64,000 nt of DNA. Source: Gluconacetobacter entanii. Its GTDB lineage: Bacteria > Pseudomonadota > Alphaproteobacteria > Acetobacterales > Acetobacteraceae. The position numbers and the translations under genes are program-made. Below the pieces are notes generated by a model. The model did no database searches. It was not told the DNA's origin and worked only from the letters and a program-made list of their open reading frames with translations. The stretch covers positions 1 to 64,000 of the forward strand of contig NZ_NKUF01000003.1 of the NCBI RefSeq assembly GCF_003206495.1. The letters are read 5' to 3'. Positions 1-8,185 of this stretch are shown in pieces. Positions within the stretch are counted from its first letter, which is position 1; every line of letters starts with the position of its first letter.

Positions 1-168
1 ACGAGGCCGCAGCAAAATTGATTTACCTGGCGCTCAATGCTACCTCCTCAGAGTGGAAGCGCTCAGTGAGCGAATGGTATGCTGTCAGATGCCAGCTCGC
101 CATCATGTTCGATGATCGTTTCCCAATGGCCTGAAAAAGTGCCACCGCACAAAATTCTACACAGTCTC
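1..168 (+). mobile_element. Right end of an IS256-family insertion sequence
   Basis: The window opens inside an insertion sequence. It holds the last 43 codons of a transposase and about 34 bases of terminal sequence ending near 168 in ACACAGTCTC, a plausible terminal inverted repeat end. Directly after this the reading frame of a TonB-dependent receptor begins without a start codon, so the element sits inside that gene. The left end and any target duplication lie outside the window, so the exact boundary (about 166-169) is an estimate. Confidence 0.7.
3..134 (+). CDS. IS256-family transposase, C-terminal fragment
   Basis: Reading from base 3 gives 43 residues ending in a TGA at 132-134. The sequence contains KLIYLALN, then SEWKRSVSEW and QLAIMFDDRF. 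This pattern (KLIYLAL, two spaced Trp residues, then a QxAIxFxDR ending) is the usual C-terminus of IS256-type DDE transposases. Only the tail is visible, so the catalytic DDE residues cannot be checked and activity is unknown. The 5' part lies before the window. Confidence 0.72.
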   Translation, partial: EAAAKLIYLALNATSSEWKRSVSEWYAVRCQLAIMFDDRFPMA

Positions 169-169
169 C

Positions 170-1033
170 AGTTCCAACTATACCGGCGCACGCAGCGAGG
201 CAAATACGACCGAACCGCTGCCGCAGCTTTCGATCGGCTACCAGTTCAATGACCACCACCAGGTCTATGTGAACGCCGAGGGCGATTACCGCGAACCCAG
301 CGCCGTGGACCTTGGCTGGACTACGCCGGGCAACAAGATGCTCAAGAACCAGTATTCCATCAAGGAAGAGCTGGGCTACCGCTATCACGACAAATATGTG
401 ATGGTTGACCTTGCGCTGTTCAACTACAACGTGACGAACCGCATCCTCGACACCTATATCGGCGCGAACCAGTATGCCCCGATCGAGGGCGGGAACCAGA
501 CCATGCGTGGCTTTGACGTCATGGTGGCGGGGCGTTCGTATTACGGGTTCAGCCCCTATGCCTCGTTCGAGTACCTGCATGCGACGCAGGATTCCAACGT
601 GACGGATGGCAACGGGAACCTGATCCGCGCCAAGGGCCAGCAGGCGATCATGGCGCCGCATGTCATGGCCAATTTCGGCCTGACCTATAAATACAAGGGC
701 TTCTTCGCCAATGCGAGCGTCCATTACACCGGCCCGCAGTCGGTGGCGCTCGACAACAGCGAACGCATCCCCGGCTATGTCACCGATACGCTGTCGCTTG
801 GCTATCGCTTCAAGCCGTTCATGTATGCCAAGTCACCCACCTTCCGCCTGAACTTCACCAACCTGACGGGATCGGTGGTGCGCACCGGTGCAATGGGGGC
901 GATCTACACCGCGGGCAACCAGGGGGGCTACAACGTCTATTACGGTGCGGCCGGCGGACGTAGCGCGAACGGCAACTCCTTCATGGTGGAACCGCGCTTT
1001 ACCATGACGGGTACGATTTCCACCTCGTTCTGA
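170..1033 (+). pseudogene. TonB-dependent receptor, C-terminal part, 5' end cut off by an IS element
   Basis: An open frame runs from the insertion-sequence border to a TGA at 1031-1033 and encodes about 287 residues. It carries alternating aromatic and polar beta-strand patterns (for example LSIGYQFNDHHQVYVNAEGDY near the start), ends in a C-terminal Phe (GTISTSF) and so resembles the last strands of an outer-membrane TonB-dependent siderophore receptor barrel. The plug domain, TonB box and signal peptide are missing. The GTG at 269 lies inside the barrel and is not a credible natural start. The gene was very probably split by the IS256-type insertion and is inactive. Ligand cannot be deduced. 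Confidence 0.8.
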
Positions 1034-1040
1034 CGGTGGT

Positions 1041-1064
1041 GGCCTGCCGGTCTTCCGGCGGGCC
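1041..1064 (+). terminator. Rho-independent terminator after the TonB receptor
   Basis: A GGCCTGCCGG / CCGGCGGGCC stem with a TCTT loop lies 7 bases after the receptor stop codon and is followed by TTTCGTGT. It is a typical intrinsic terminator with a short T tract. Confidence 0.7.
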
Positions 1065-1133
1065 TTTCGTGTGTCCCGGCCCGGACGTGGGGGGGGCGCA
1101 TGGCCATGCCAGATGAGACATGCCGTGAATCAT

Positions 1134-1217
1134 GAAAAGTTTTCGGGTGCTGCCCTTTGATTGAAAAAGGCAGTGTCTTTCGAAGCTTTTTGAAAAAAGC
1201 TTCACCAAAAACTTTTG
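1134..1217. repeat. Double-hairpin dispersed repeat, copy A
   Basis: This is a full-length copy of the dispersed palindromic family. The left end AAAAGTTTTCGGGTG is roughly the inverse of the right end CACCAAAAACTTTT. Between them lie a GCTGCC...GGCAG hairpin and a GAAGCTTTTT/AAAAAGCTTC hairpin. It lies between two same-direction genes (TonB remnant and nucleobase permease). Confidence 0.75.
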
Positions 1218-1278
1218 TTTTTATCAGCAGGCTGTCCCGCAACGGCCTTTTATCGTGACGCCGAAGGCAACGACCACC

Positions 1279-2622
1279 ATGCAGCACAGCAGACCCGACC
1301 CGGTTGATGAAGTCCTCCCGCTTGGCATGCTGTTCACGTTCGGGCTCCAGCATGCGCTGGTCATGTATTCGGGCACCGTGGCCGTGCCCCTCATCTTCGC
1401 CGCGACGCTGGGCATGGACATGGGCCAGACGATCACCCTGATCAATTCCGGCCTGATGACATCGGGGATCGCCACGATCATCCAGACGGTGGGGATCGGG
1501 AAGATCGGCTCACGCCTGCCGATCGTGCAGGGATCGTCCTTCGTGACGCTGGCCTCCATGCTCATGATCGGGCAGGCGTACGGGACCAGCGCCATCTTCG
1601 GCGCGATCATCGGGGCGGGGGGATGCACGCTGGTGCTGGCCCCGGCACTTGGACGGCTGATGCGGTTTTTCCCGCCGGTGGCGATCGGCTGCCTGCTGAC
1701 GGTCATCGGCCTGACGCTGATCCCGGTGGCGGGCATGTGGCTTGGCGGCGGGACGCCGTCGGACGCGGCGTTCGGGTCGGCCCCGAACCTGCTGCTGGGC
1801 GGGGTGACGATGGCGGTCACGCTTGCGGTCTATGCGCTGGGGTCGGGCTTTGTCTCCAACATCAGCGTGCTGCTGGGCCTGATTGTCGGCAGCCTTGTCG
1901 CGCTGGCCTGTGGCATGGGACATTTCCAGGCGGTGCATGATGCGCCGTGGTTCGCGCTCAGCATGCCCATGGCCTTTGGCGTGCCGACCTTCCACCTCAT
2001 GCCGGTGGTGATCATGACGCTGACGATGCTGGTGATCCTGGCGGAAACGACGGGCAACTGCATCGCGGTCGGGCGCCTTGTCGAACGCCCCACGAATGAG
2101 GAAACGCTGATCGCGGCATTCCGCGCCGATGGCCTGTCCACCATGCTGGGCGGTGTGTTCAACAGCTTCCCCTTCAATGCCTTTACGCAGAATACCGGCC
2201 TGATCGCGATGACCGACATCCGCAGCCGTTTTGTCGTTGCGGCGGCGGGGGTGGTGCTGATCGTGCTGGGCCTGTTTCCGAAGCTTGGCGCGTTGATCGC
2301 GGCCATGCCCGCGCCGGTGCTGGGCGGATGCGCGCTGGTGATGTTCGGCATGACGGCAATGGGGGGGATCCGTGAACTGTCGCATGTGCGTTTTGATGGC
2401 ACGCGCAATGGCATGATCGCGGCGGTGTCCATGGGGCTGGGCATGCTGCCGATGGCGTGTCCCACGCTGTTCGCCCATACCAGCGGGATGGCGCGGCTGT
2501 TCCTTGGCAACGGAGTGTTCCTGTGCGTGTGTTCGGCGGTGGTGCTCAACCTGCTGATCGGGGAGAAGATCCCCACGCTTGAAGAAGAACTCGACCCCGA
2601 CAGCGCGCGGCAGACCTCATGA
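1279..2622 (+). CDS. NCS2 family nucleobase:cation symporter (xanthine/uracil permease type)
   Basis: This 447-residue, very hydrophobic protein of about 14 membrane segments belongs to the NCS2/NAT family. It should import xanthine, uric acid or uracil across the inner membrane using a cation gradient. The N-terminal QHALVMYSGTVAVPLI is the family signature for TM1, followed by QGSSFVTLASM in TM3. The substrate-helix region has AETTGNCIAVGRL and the later half NSFPFNAFTQNTGLIAMT. I prefer the ATG at 1279, which has GAAGG about 10 bases upstream, over a GTG at 1255. Its stop overlaps the start of a nucleoside/base deaminase, which favours a purine or pyrimidine substrate. Exact substrate is not determinable. 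Confidence 0.9.
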   Translation: MQHSRPDPVDEVLPLGMLFTFGLQHALVMYSGTVAVPLIFAATLGMDMGQTITLINSGLMTSGIATIIQTVGIGKIGSRLPIVQGSSFVTLASMLMIGQAYGTSAIFGAIIGAGGCTLVLAPALGRLMRFFPPVAIGCLLTVIGLTLIPVAGMWLGGGTPSDAAFGSAPNLLLGGVTMAVTLAVYALGSGFVSNISVLLGLIVGSLVALACGMGHFQAVHDAPWFALSMPMAFGVPTFHLMPVVIMTLTMLVILAETTGNCIAVGRLVERPTNEETLIAAFRADGLSTMLGGVFNSFPFNAFTQNTGLIAMTDIRSRFVVAAAGVVLIVLGLFPKLGALIAAMPAPVLGGCALVMFGMTAMGGIRELSHVRFDGTRNGMIAAVSMGLGMLPMACPTLFAHTSGMARLFLGNGVFLCVCSAVVLNLLIGEKIPTLEEELDPDSARQTS

Positions 2623-3122
2623 CCGCACCATCGCTGTCCGCCCGCGACCTCGCGCTGCTGCGCGAAGCGATCGCGCTTTCCTCCAGGTCGCGTGCGCAGG
2701 GACGCCACCCGTTCGGTGCGCTTGTGGCCGATGCCGCGGGCCATGTCGTTGCGCGCGCCATCAATGATTCGCTGCCGCCGCATGGTGATCCCACCCGCCA
2801 TGCCGAACTGGTCGCCGTGGCGCAGGCCGCGCGCCTGCTTGCCCCCGACGCGCTGGCGGCCTGCACGCTCTACAGCAGTGCGGAGCCATGCTGCATGTGT
2901 GCGGGTGCCGTGTACTGGGGCGGGATCGGGCGCGTGGTCTATGCCCTGTCGGAACGGCGCCTGCTGGCGCTGACGGGGGACCACCCGGAAAACCCGACCT
3001 TTTCCCTGCCATGCCGCACGGTTTTTGCCCATGGGCAGCGCAAGGTCGCGGTCATCGGCCCCGCGCTGGAGGACGAGGCCGCCCTTGCGCATGACGGGTT
3101 CTGGACCCGCGACGCCCCCTGA
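2619..3122 (+). CDS. Cytidine/deoxycytidylate-like zinc deaminase (guanine or nucleoside deaminase type)
   Basis: This 167-residue protein has the cytidine deaminase fold zinc motifs: RHAEL (His and catalytic Glu) near residue 63 and the PCxxC motif in SAEPCCMCAGAVYW near residue 90. Size and motif spacing fit free-base/nucleoside deaminases such as guanine or cytosine deaminases, and also TadA-like enzymes. The ATG overlaps the permease stop (ATGA), so the two are translationally coupled. The natural reading is uptake plus deamination of a nucleobase in the cytosol. TadA itself is less likely because of this context. Substrate is inferred, not shown. Confidence 0.87.
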   Translation: MTAPSLSARDLALLREAIALSSRSRAQGRHPFGALVADAAGHVVARAINDSLPPHGDPTRHAELVAVAQAARLLAPDALAACTLYSSAEPCCMCAGAVYWGGIGRVVYALSERRLLALTGDHPENPTFSLPCRTVFAHGQRKVAVIGPALEDEAALAHDGFWTRDAP

Positions 3123-3131
3123 GGGCGAAGA

Positions 3132-4517
3132 TCAGGCCTGTCCGCGCCTGTCCGAAAACAGCCGCGATGCGCTGAGCATCATGCCGAGGAAGGCGATGAT
3201 GGAGGCGAATTCAAGGCAGCGCATCGACGGTCGTATCGCGATCAGCCCGAACGTCATCGCCACGAGCATCGCCCCCGTCGCCTGCCCGCACTGGCGCGAG
3301 ACCTGGACCATGCCGCTGGCGCTGCCGGAACGTCCGGCGGGGGCGGTGACCATCATGATGCGGTTGTTGGGGGGCTGGAAGATGCCAAACCCCATCCCCG
3401 CCAGCCCGACGCGCCAGACGATGTCATACCAGTGCGGCGCATCCGGCAGCAGGTAAAGCGCGAGGAAACCCATCGACGTGGTGAACAGCCCCACGGAGGA
3501 CAGGATCGTCGCCGGGACCCGATCGCTCAGCCTGCTGATGACCGGGGCGACCAGCATGATCCCTACCGGCCACGGCGTGATCATCAGCCCCACCACCGAG
3601 GGCGAGGCATGGAACAGGTTCTGCACCGTAAAGGGAAAGGACACCATGAACAGGTTGGAGGAGACGAAGGCCAGGAACCCGATGCTGACCCCGGTGCGGA
3701 ATGCCGGAACCTGCAGCATGTCGATCGGGAACATGGGATGGGCGCGCCCCTTCTGCCGCTGCACCAGCATCCAGCCCGCCACGATGCCGGTGACGGCGAA
3801 GGCGCAGACCTGCACGGCGCTGGCATGATGCGCGATGGAATCGCCCGCCATGATGAGCGCGCCGAACGCCAGCGCGTTGAGCAGCGCGCTCAGCCCGTCA
3901 AAGGCCCCGTGCTGCAGCGGCGTGCGCGGCAGCGACATCAGCGCCAGCACCAGTGCGGCCAGCCCGAGCGGGATGTTGATGAAGAACAGCCACGGCCATG
4001 TCGCGACCGACAGGATGATGGATGCCACCGTCGGCCCTGCCCCCACGCCAAGGGCGACCATCACGCCATTGAGCGCGATGCCGCGCCCGATGATGGCATG
4101 GGGATAGATGAAGCGGATCAGCGCGATGCTGACGCTCATGATGCATGCCCCGCCAAGGCCCTGCACCGCGCGCGCCAGCGACAGCGCCAGCAGCGAATGT
4201 GCGATCCCGCAGAACAGGGAGGAGACGACGAACAGCACCAGCCCGATCTGGCACAGCCGCCCGAAACCGATCCGCGCGCCCAGTGCTGCCGAGGGCAGCA
4301 GGGCGATGACGCTGGCCAACTGGTAGGAATTGATGATCCATACCGCCGACGCGGCAGAGACATGCAGGTCCGCCCCGATGGTCGGTAGCGCCACGTTGGC
4401 GATGGCGTAATCCAGCAGCGCCAGCAGCACCGACAGCGCGACCGCGCACATCGCCTGTATCCGGGCCGCGCCGTGCAGGCCCTCTCCTTCGGTCAGTATC
4501 CTGGTATCGCGTGGCAT
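3132..4517 (-). CDS. MFS drug:H+ antiporter, DHA2 (14-TM) family
   Basis: About 461 residues with 13-14 predicted membrane helices. TM1 contains LLDYAIANVALPTIG (motif D1-like for DHA2), TM4-5 contain SLARAVQGLGGACIMS and ALGVGAGPTVA (motif C-like). It resembles EmrB/SmvA-type exporters of cationic or amphipathic compounds. I start at ATG 4517; a GTG at 4577 is possible but lies inside the purD terminator hairpin and adds an unsupported 20-residue tail. It converges with the deaminase gene, with stops 9 bases apart. Substrate unknown. Confidence 0.87.
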   Translation of the reverse strand: MPRDTRILTEGEGLHGAARIQAMCAVALSVLLALLDYAIANVALPTIGADLHVSAASAVWIINSYQLASVIALLPSAALGARIGFGRLCQIGLVLFVVSSLFCGIAHSLLALSLARAVQGLGGACIMSVSIALIRFIYPHAIIGRGIALNGVMVALGVGAGPTVASIILSVATWPWLFFINIPLGLAALVLALMSLPRTPLQHGAFDGLSALLNALAFGALIMAGDSIAHHASAVQVCAFAVTGIVAGWMLVQRQKGRAHPMFPIDMLQVPAFRTGVSIGFLAFVSSNLFMVSFPFTVQNLFHASPSVVGLMITPWPVGIMLVAPVISRLSDRVPATILSSVGLFTTSMGFLALYLLPDAPHWYDIVWRVGLAGMGFGIFQPPNNRIMMVTAPAGRSGSASGMVQVSRQCGQATGAMLVAMTFGLIAIRPSMRCLEFASIIAFLGMMLSASRLFSDRRGQA

Positions 4518-4574
4518 GGCATGTCGCTGTCTTGCGCGGTATCCGGCAGGGGCGGACGTGCGCGGGGGATGGGG

Positions 4575-4604
4575 CACGCAACCCCGTTTCCGGGGCTGTG
4601 CGTG
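4575..4604 (-). terminator. Hairpin terminator downstream of purD
   Basis: CACGCA...TGCGTG outer stem and CCCCG-TTTC-CGGGG inner stem form a strong hairpin between the purD stop (4619) and the DHA2 exporter. No long T run follows, so it may act partly through stem strength. Confidence 0.5.
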
Positions 4605-4618
4605 GCGGGCGGGGACCG

Positions 4619-5905
4619 TCAGGCGTCGGCGGCGCGGTCCAGCGCACGCGCGCCGATGTCACGGCGCCAGATCGCGTCATCCCACCGGATCGCACCCACC
4701 CCGGCATAGGCCCGGTCGCGCGCCTGCGCCAGCGTATCACCCGTGGCGCAGACCGCCAGCACACGGCCACCCGCCGCGACCAGTTCCCCTTTCGCATCCA
4801 GCTTCGTGCCCGCCTGGAATACCTGCACGCCGGGCAGCTTTTCCGCGTCCTCGATGCCCGTGATCACGCCGCCGGTCACCGGTTTGCCGGGATAGCCGCG
4901 CGCGGCCATGACCACGCTGATGGAAGGCTGGTTGGAAAAGCGGATGTCCGTGCCCGCCAGATCGCCCTTCGCCACGGCGACAAGGGCGGCAAGCAGGTCG
5001 CTGTGCAGCCGGATCAGCAGGGCCTGCGCCTCCGGGTCGCCAAGGCGGACATTGTATTCAATCAGCTTCTCCCCCTCGGGCGTCAGCATCAGGCCGGCGA
5101 AGATGATGCCGTGGAACGGCGTGCCACGGCGCGCCATCTCGCGCAGCATGGGGCGCACCATCGTATCGAGGGCGGCTTCCTGCCGCGCGGCATCGAACCC
5201 GGCGGGGGGGGAGACCGCGCCCATGCCGCCGGTATTGGGGCCGGTATCGCCATCGCCGATGCGCTTGTGGTCCTGCGCCGCGCCGATCAGCACGGCTTCC
5301 TCCCCCGCGCAGAAGGCAAAGAGCGAGACCTCGTCACCGACAAGGCACTCCTCGATCACCACCGTGCGTCCGGCGTCGCCCATGGTGGCGTCGGTCATCA
5401 GGTCGCGGATGGCGGTCTCGGCTTCTTCCACGCTCTGGGCCACGATCACGCCCTTGCCCGCAGCAAGGCCGTCAGCCTTGACCACGATCGGCGCGCCGGT
5501 GGTGCGCACATATGCCAGCGCATCGGCGGCGTTGTCGAAACGCGCCCAGCGCGCGGTGGGAATGGCCGCCGCGTCGCAGACTTCCTTGGTGAAGGTCTTG
5601 CTGCCCTCAAGCTCCGCCGCCGCGCGCGACGGCCCGGCGCAGGCGATCCCGGCCTGCGCGCAGGCATCGGCCAGTCCCGCCACCAGCGGGGCCTCCGGTC
5701 CGGGCACCACAAGGTCGATGCGCTCATCACGCGCAAGTTTGATCAGGCCCGCCACGTCATCGGCGCGCACGGCGCAGTTGGTGCCCAGCGCGGCCGTGCC
5801 GGGGTTGCCCGGCGCGATGAACAGCGCCTCCAGCAGGGGCGAACGCGCGATCGCCGCCGCCATGGCATGTTCACGCCCCCCCGATCCGACCAGCAGCACC
5901 CGCAT
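4619..5905 (-). CDS. purD: Phosphoribosylamine-glycine ligase
   Basis: This 428-residue enzyme is the usual GAR synthetase length. It starts with MRVLLVGSGGREHAMA, the N-terminal dinucleotide-fold signature of PurD, and has the ATP-grasp core with PIVVKADGLAAGKGV near residue 140 and the PurD signature RLGDPEAQ near residue 290. It joins glycine to 5-phosphoribosylamine with ATP in the second step of purine synthesis. purF lies 22 kb away in the same window. It is transcribed away from xseA with 64 bases between starts. Confidence 0.97.
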   Translation of the reverse strand: MRVLLVGSGGREHAMAAAIARSPLLEALFIAPGNPGTAALGTNCAVRADDVAGLIKLARDERIDLVVPGPEAPLVAGLADACAQAGIACAGPSRAAAELEGSKTFTKEVCDAAAIPTARWARFDNAADALAYVRTTGAPIVVKADGLAAGKGVIVAQSVEEAETAIRDLMTDATMGDAGRTVVIEECLVGDEVSLFAFCAGEEAVLIGAAQDHKRIGDGDTGPNTGGMGAVSPPAGFDAARQEAALDTMVRPMLREMARRGTPFHGIIFAGLMLTPEGEKLIEYNVRLGDPEAQALLIRLHSDLLAALVAVAKGDLAGTDIRFSNQPSISVVMAARGYPGKPVTGGVITGIEDAEKLPGVQVFQAGTKLDAKGELVAAGGRVLAVCATGDTLAQARDRAYAGVGAIRWDDAIWRRDIGARALDRAADA

Positions 5906-5969
5906 GAATCAATTCTCCTGTTTGCAATCCGCCCTTTCGGGATGCGCGTCTCTATCATACCTTCGGGTC

Positions 5970-7430
5970 ATGCATGAACCCAGCCATCCCTCTGGCGCGC
6001 AGGGCGCCACCAACATTGCGGAATATTCCGTCTCCGAAATCTCGGGCGCGATCAAAAACACGCTTGAAGGTACGTTTGGACGTATCCGTGTGCGCGGCGA
6101 GATTACGGAATTCAAGCGATATTCCTCCGGCCACCTGTATTTTTCCCTCAAGGACGAGAAGGGGAAGCTGTCTTCGGTCGTCTGGCGCGGCAGCGTCGCG
6201 CGCCTGGGGCTGAAGCCGGAAAACGGTCTGGAGGTCATCGCCACGGGCAAGATTTCCGCCTATGGCGAGCGTTCCTCCTACCAGATGATGATCGACCGGA
6301 TGGAATATGCGGGCGAGGGCGCGCTGCTGGCCCGGATCGAGAAGCTGCGCCAGCGCCTGGCGCAGGAGGGGCTGTTTGATACGGAGCGCAAGCGGCGGCT
6401 GCCGTTCCTGCCGCGCGTGATCGGCGTCGTGACCTCGGCGCAGGGGGCGGTCCTGCATGACATCCGCACCACCATCGCCCGGCGTTTCCCGCGCGACCTG
6501 CTGGTCTGGCCCGTGCCGGTGCAGGGGGAGGGGGCCGCCGAACGCATTGCCGAGGCCGTGGCCGGGTTCGACCGCATCGACGGTCGTTCGGGGGTGGCGC
6601 GGCCCGATGTGCTGATCGTGGCGCGTGGTGGTGGCTCGCTGGAGGACCTGATGGCCTTCAACGACGAAACCGTGCTGCGCGCGGTGGCGGCGTGCACGAT
6701 TCCGGTCATCTCCGCCGTGGGGCATGAAACGGATACGACCCTGATCGATTTCGTGTCCGACCGGCGCGCACCGACCCCCACGGCGGCGGCGGAAATGGCC
6801 GTTCCCGTCCGGGCGGAGCTGGAGGCCGACCTTGCGCACCGCATGGCGCGGCTGTCGAACGGGCTGGGACGTGTGCTGCAACTGGCGCGTGCGCGGCTGG
6901 AGAGGGCGTCCGCAGGGCTGCCGGACCTGCCCTCCCTGCTGGAGACGGCGCGCATACGGCTCGATGACCGGTCCTATCGACTCGACATGGCGCTGCCCGC
7001 GCTGCTGGAACGGCGGCGCGCGCGGCTGCAGGCGGCGTGCGACCGCCTGCCCACGCCGGGCACCGTCATCGCGCTCAAACGCTCCGGCCTGACGCTGGCT
7101 TCGGCCGGTCTGGTGCGTGGCTTGCCGCATTACCTGCGTGACCGGCGCAACCGGGTGGCGTCGCTGCGTCCATCGGCGCCCGCCCTGCTGGCGCTGCTGC
7201 GCGAGCAGCGCGCGCGGGTGCAGGGGGAGGGCGGACGTCTGGACTCCCTGTCGCCGCGCGCGGTGCTGGAACGTGGCTATGTGCTGGTGCGCGACCGTGC
7301 GGGCCATCCGCTGACGCTTGCGGCGGAGGTGAAGGCCGGATCGCAGGTCATCATGACCTTTGCCGATGGGGAAATCGCGGCGCAGACCGAACGCGATCCC
7401 CGCAGCGGACAGGGACGGCTGGACCTGTGA
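5970..7430 (+). CDS. xseA: Exodeoxyribonuclease VII large subunit
   Basis: This 486-residue protein has an N-terminal OB fold (EYSVSEISGAIKNTLEGTFG then VRGEITEFKRYSSGHLYFSLKD) and the central XseA catalytic region with IGVVTSAQGAVLHDI, VLIVARGGGSLEDLMAFNDE, ISAVGHETDTTLIDFVSDRRAPTPTAAAE. The C-terminal half is Arg/Leu-rich coiled coil, which binds several small subunits. The enzyme degrades single-stranded DNA in the cytosol. The frame stays open far upstream through purD on the other strand; the start at ATG 5970 is chosen because the recognisable protein begins there. Confidence 0.96.
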   Translation: MHEPSHPSGAQGATNIAEYSVSEISGAIKNTLEGTFGRIRVRGEITEFKRYSSGHLYFSLKDEKGKLSSVVWRGSVARLGLKPENGLEVIATGKISAYGERSSYQMMIDRMEYAGEGALLARIEKLRQRLAQEGLFDTERKRRLPFLPRVIGVVTSAQGAVLHDIRTTIARRFPRDLLVWPVPVQGEGAAERIAEAVAGFDRIDGRSGVARPDVLIVARGGGSLEDLMAFNDETVLRAVAACTIPVISAVGHETDTTLIDFVSDRRAPTPTAAAEMAVPVRAELEADLAHRMARLSNGLGRVLQLARARLERASAGLPDLPSLLETARIRLDDRSYRLDMALPALLERRRARLQAACDRLPTPGTVIALKRSGLTLASAGLVRGLPHYLRDRRNRVASLRPSAPALLALLREQRARVQGEGGRLDSLSPRAVLERGYVLVRDRAGHPLTLAAEVKAGSQVIMTFADGEIAAQTERDPRSGQGRLDL

Positions 7431-7447
7431 TAACAAAGGAAAGAACA

Positions 7448-7816
7448 GTGGCAAGGCAGGGCGTGAGCATGAAACAGCGCGGGATGTCGCGTATGGCATT
7501 GACGGTGGCGGTGCTGGGGGGAATGGCGTCGGGCCTGTCGGCCTGCGCGCCGCATCACCGCGCGGCCCCCGTCGCATCCCCGCCACCCGCTGCCGTTGCG
7601 GCGACGGGCACGGCGGAGCCTGTGCTGGTGAACGACCCGTCCGCCCCGGCGGACACGCCGCTATGTGGCCATGCCGCGCGGGAGGCCAACGCCATCGGGG
7701 CGACGATCCATCCCGACATCACCCCCGAACGCAGCAGTTGCGCCGCCAATGCGTGTTTCGATCCGCAGACGGGGACTTATATCGGGGCCGATGGTAACCG
7801 CCATGTCTGCCGGTAG
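7448..7816 (+). CDS. Small putative lipoprotein of unknown function
   Basis: About 122 residues. A hydrophobic segment (ALTVAVLGGMASGL) ends in the lipobox LSAC, so the mature protein probably begins at that Cys and is lipid anchored. The mature part has three further Cys residues (LCGHA, SSCAANACFD) and a short GTYIGADGN tail. The GTG at 7448 is favoured because AAAGGA lies 7 bases before it; an internal ATG at 7469 is the alternative. It follows xseA closely, within 20 bases. I do not recognise a family. Confidence 0.65.
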   Translation: MARQGVSMKQRGMSRMALTVAVLGGMASGLSACAPHHRAAPVASPPPAAVAATGTAEPVLVNDPSAPADTPLCGHAAREANAIGATIHPDITPERSSCAANACFDPQTGTYIGADGNRHVCR

Positions 7817-7821
7817 GCAGG

Positions 7822-8140
7822 CCCTGCCGTCCACGATGTAGCGCTGTCGCGTGGACGGACCTTCCGGGCGCTGCCCGGACCCGGCAGGGAGCGCGCTCCC
7901 TGCACCCTGATCTGTTTTATGAAGTCATGGTTTCCAAAGGGTAATACCCTTTGGTGGGGGTTCGGGGGCAAAGCCCCTGAGACCCTGCCGTCCACGATGC
8001 AACGTCGTCGCGTGGATGGGCCTTCCGGGCGCTGCCCGGACCCGGCAGGGAGCGTGCTCCCTGCACCCTGATCTGTTTTGTGAAGTCATGGTTTCCAAAG
8101 GGCAATGCCCTTTGGTGGGGTATGGGGCAAAGCCCCATGG
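7822..8140. repeat. Two tandem copies of a 161-bp palindrome-rich repeat
   Basis: A unit starting CCCTGCCGTCCACGATG at 7822 recurs at 7983, a 161-bp period with few differences. Each unit holds several palindromes: CCGGGCGCTGCCCGG, GCAGGGAGCGCGCTCCCTGC, CCAAAGGG/CCCTTTGG and GGGGCAAAGCCCC. A shortened copy of the right part lies at 30397-30452 and a decayed trace at about 33415-33455, so the unit is dispersed. It fills the 369-base gap between the small lipoprotein gene and ettA, which converge here. No coding potential is seen. Confidence 0.85.
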
Positions 8141-8185
8141 AAACCGGAGGAGCCCCGCCCTGTAACGGGAGAGCGGGGCGCGTGG

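Noticed and set aside
269-1033. The TonB fragment as an intact small gene starting at GTG 269
   Set aside because: The frame continues upstream with barrel-like sequence to the IS border, and a start in the middle of the barrel would lack a signal peptide.
1510-2478. Long antisense frames under the permease gene and in many other genes
   Set aside because: High GC third positions create long antisense frames. They show skewed Arg/His/Gln-rich composition and no motifs.
4908-5969. Long open frame in front of xseA that would make an 840-residue protein
   Set aside because: It is the antisense of purD with purD-like composition. XseA-like sequence begins at 5970.
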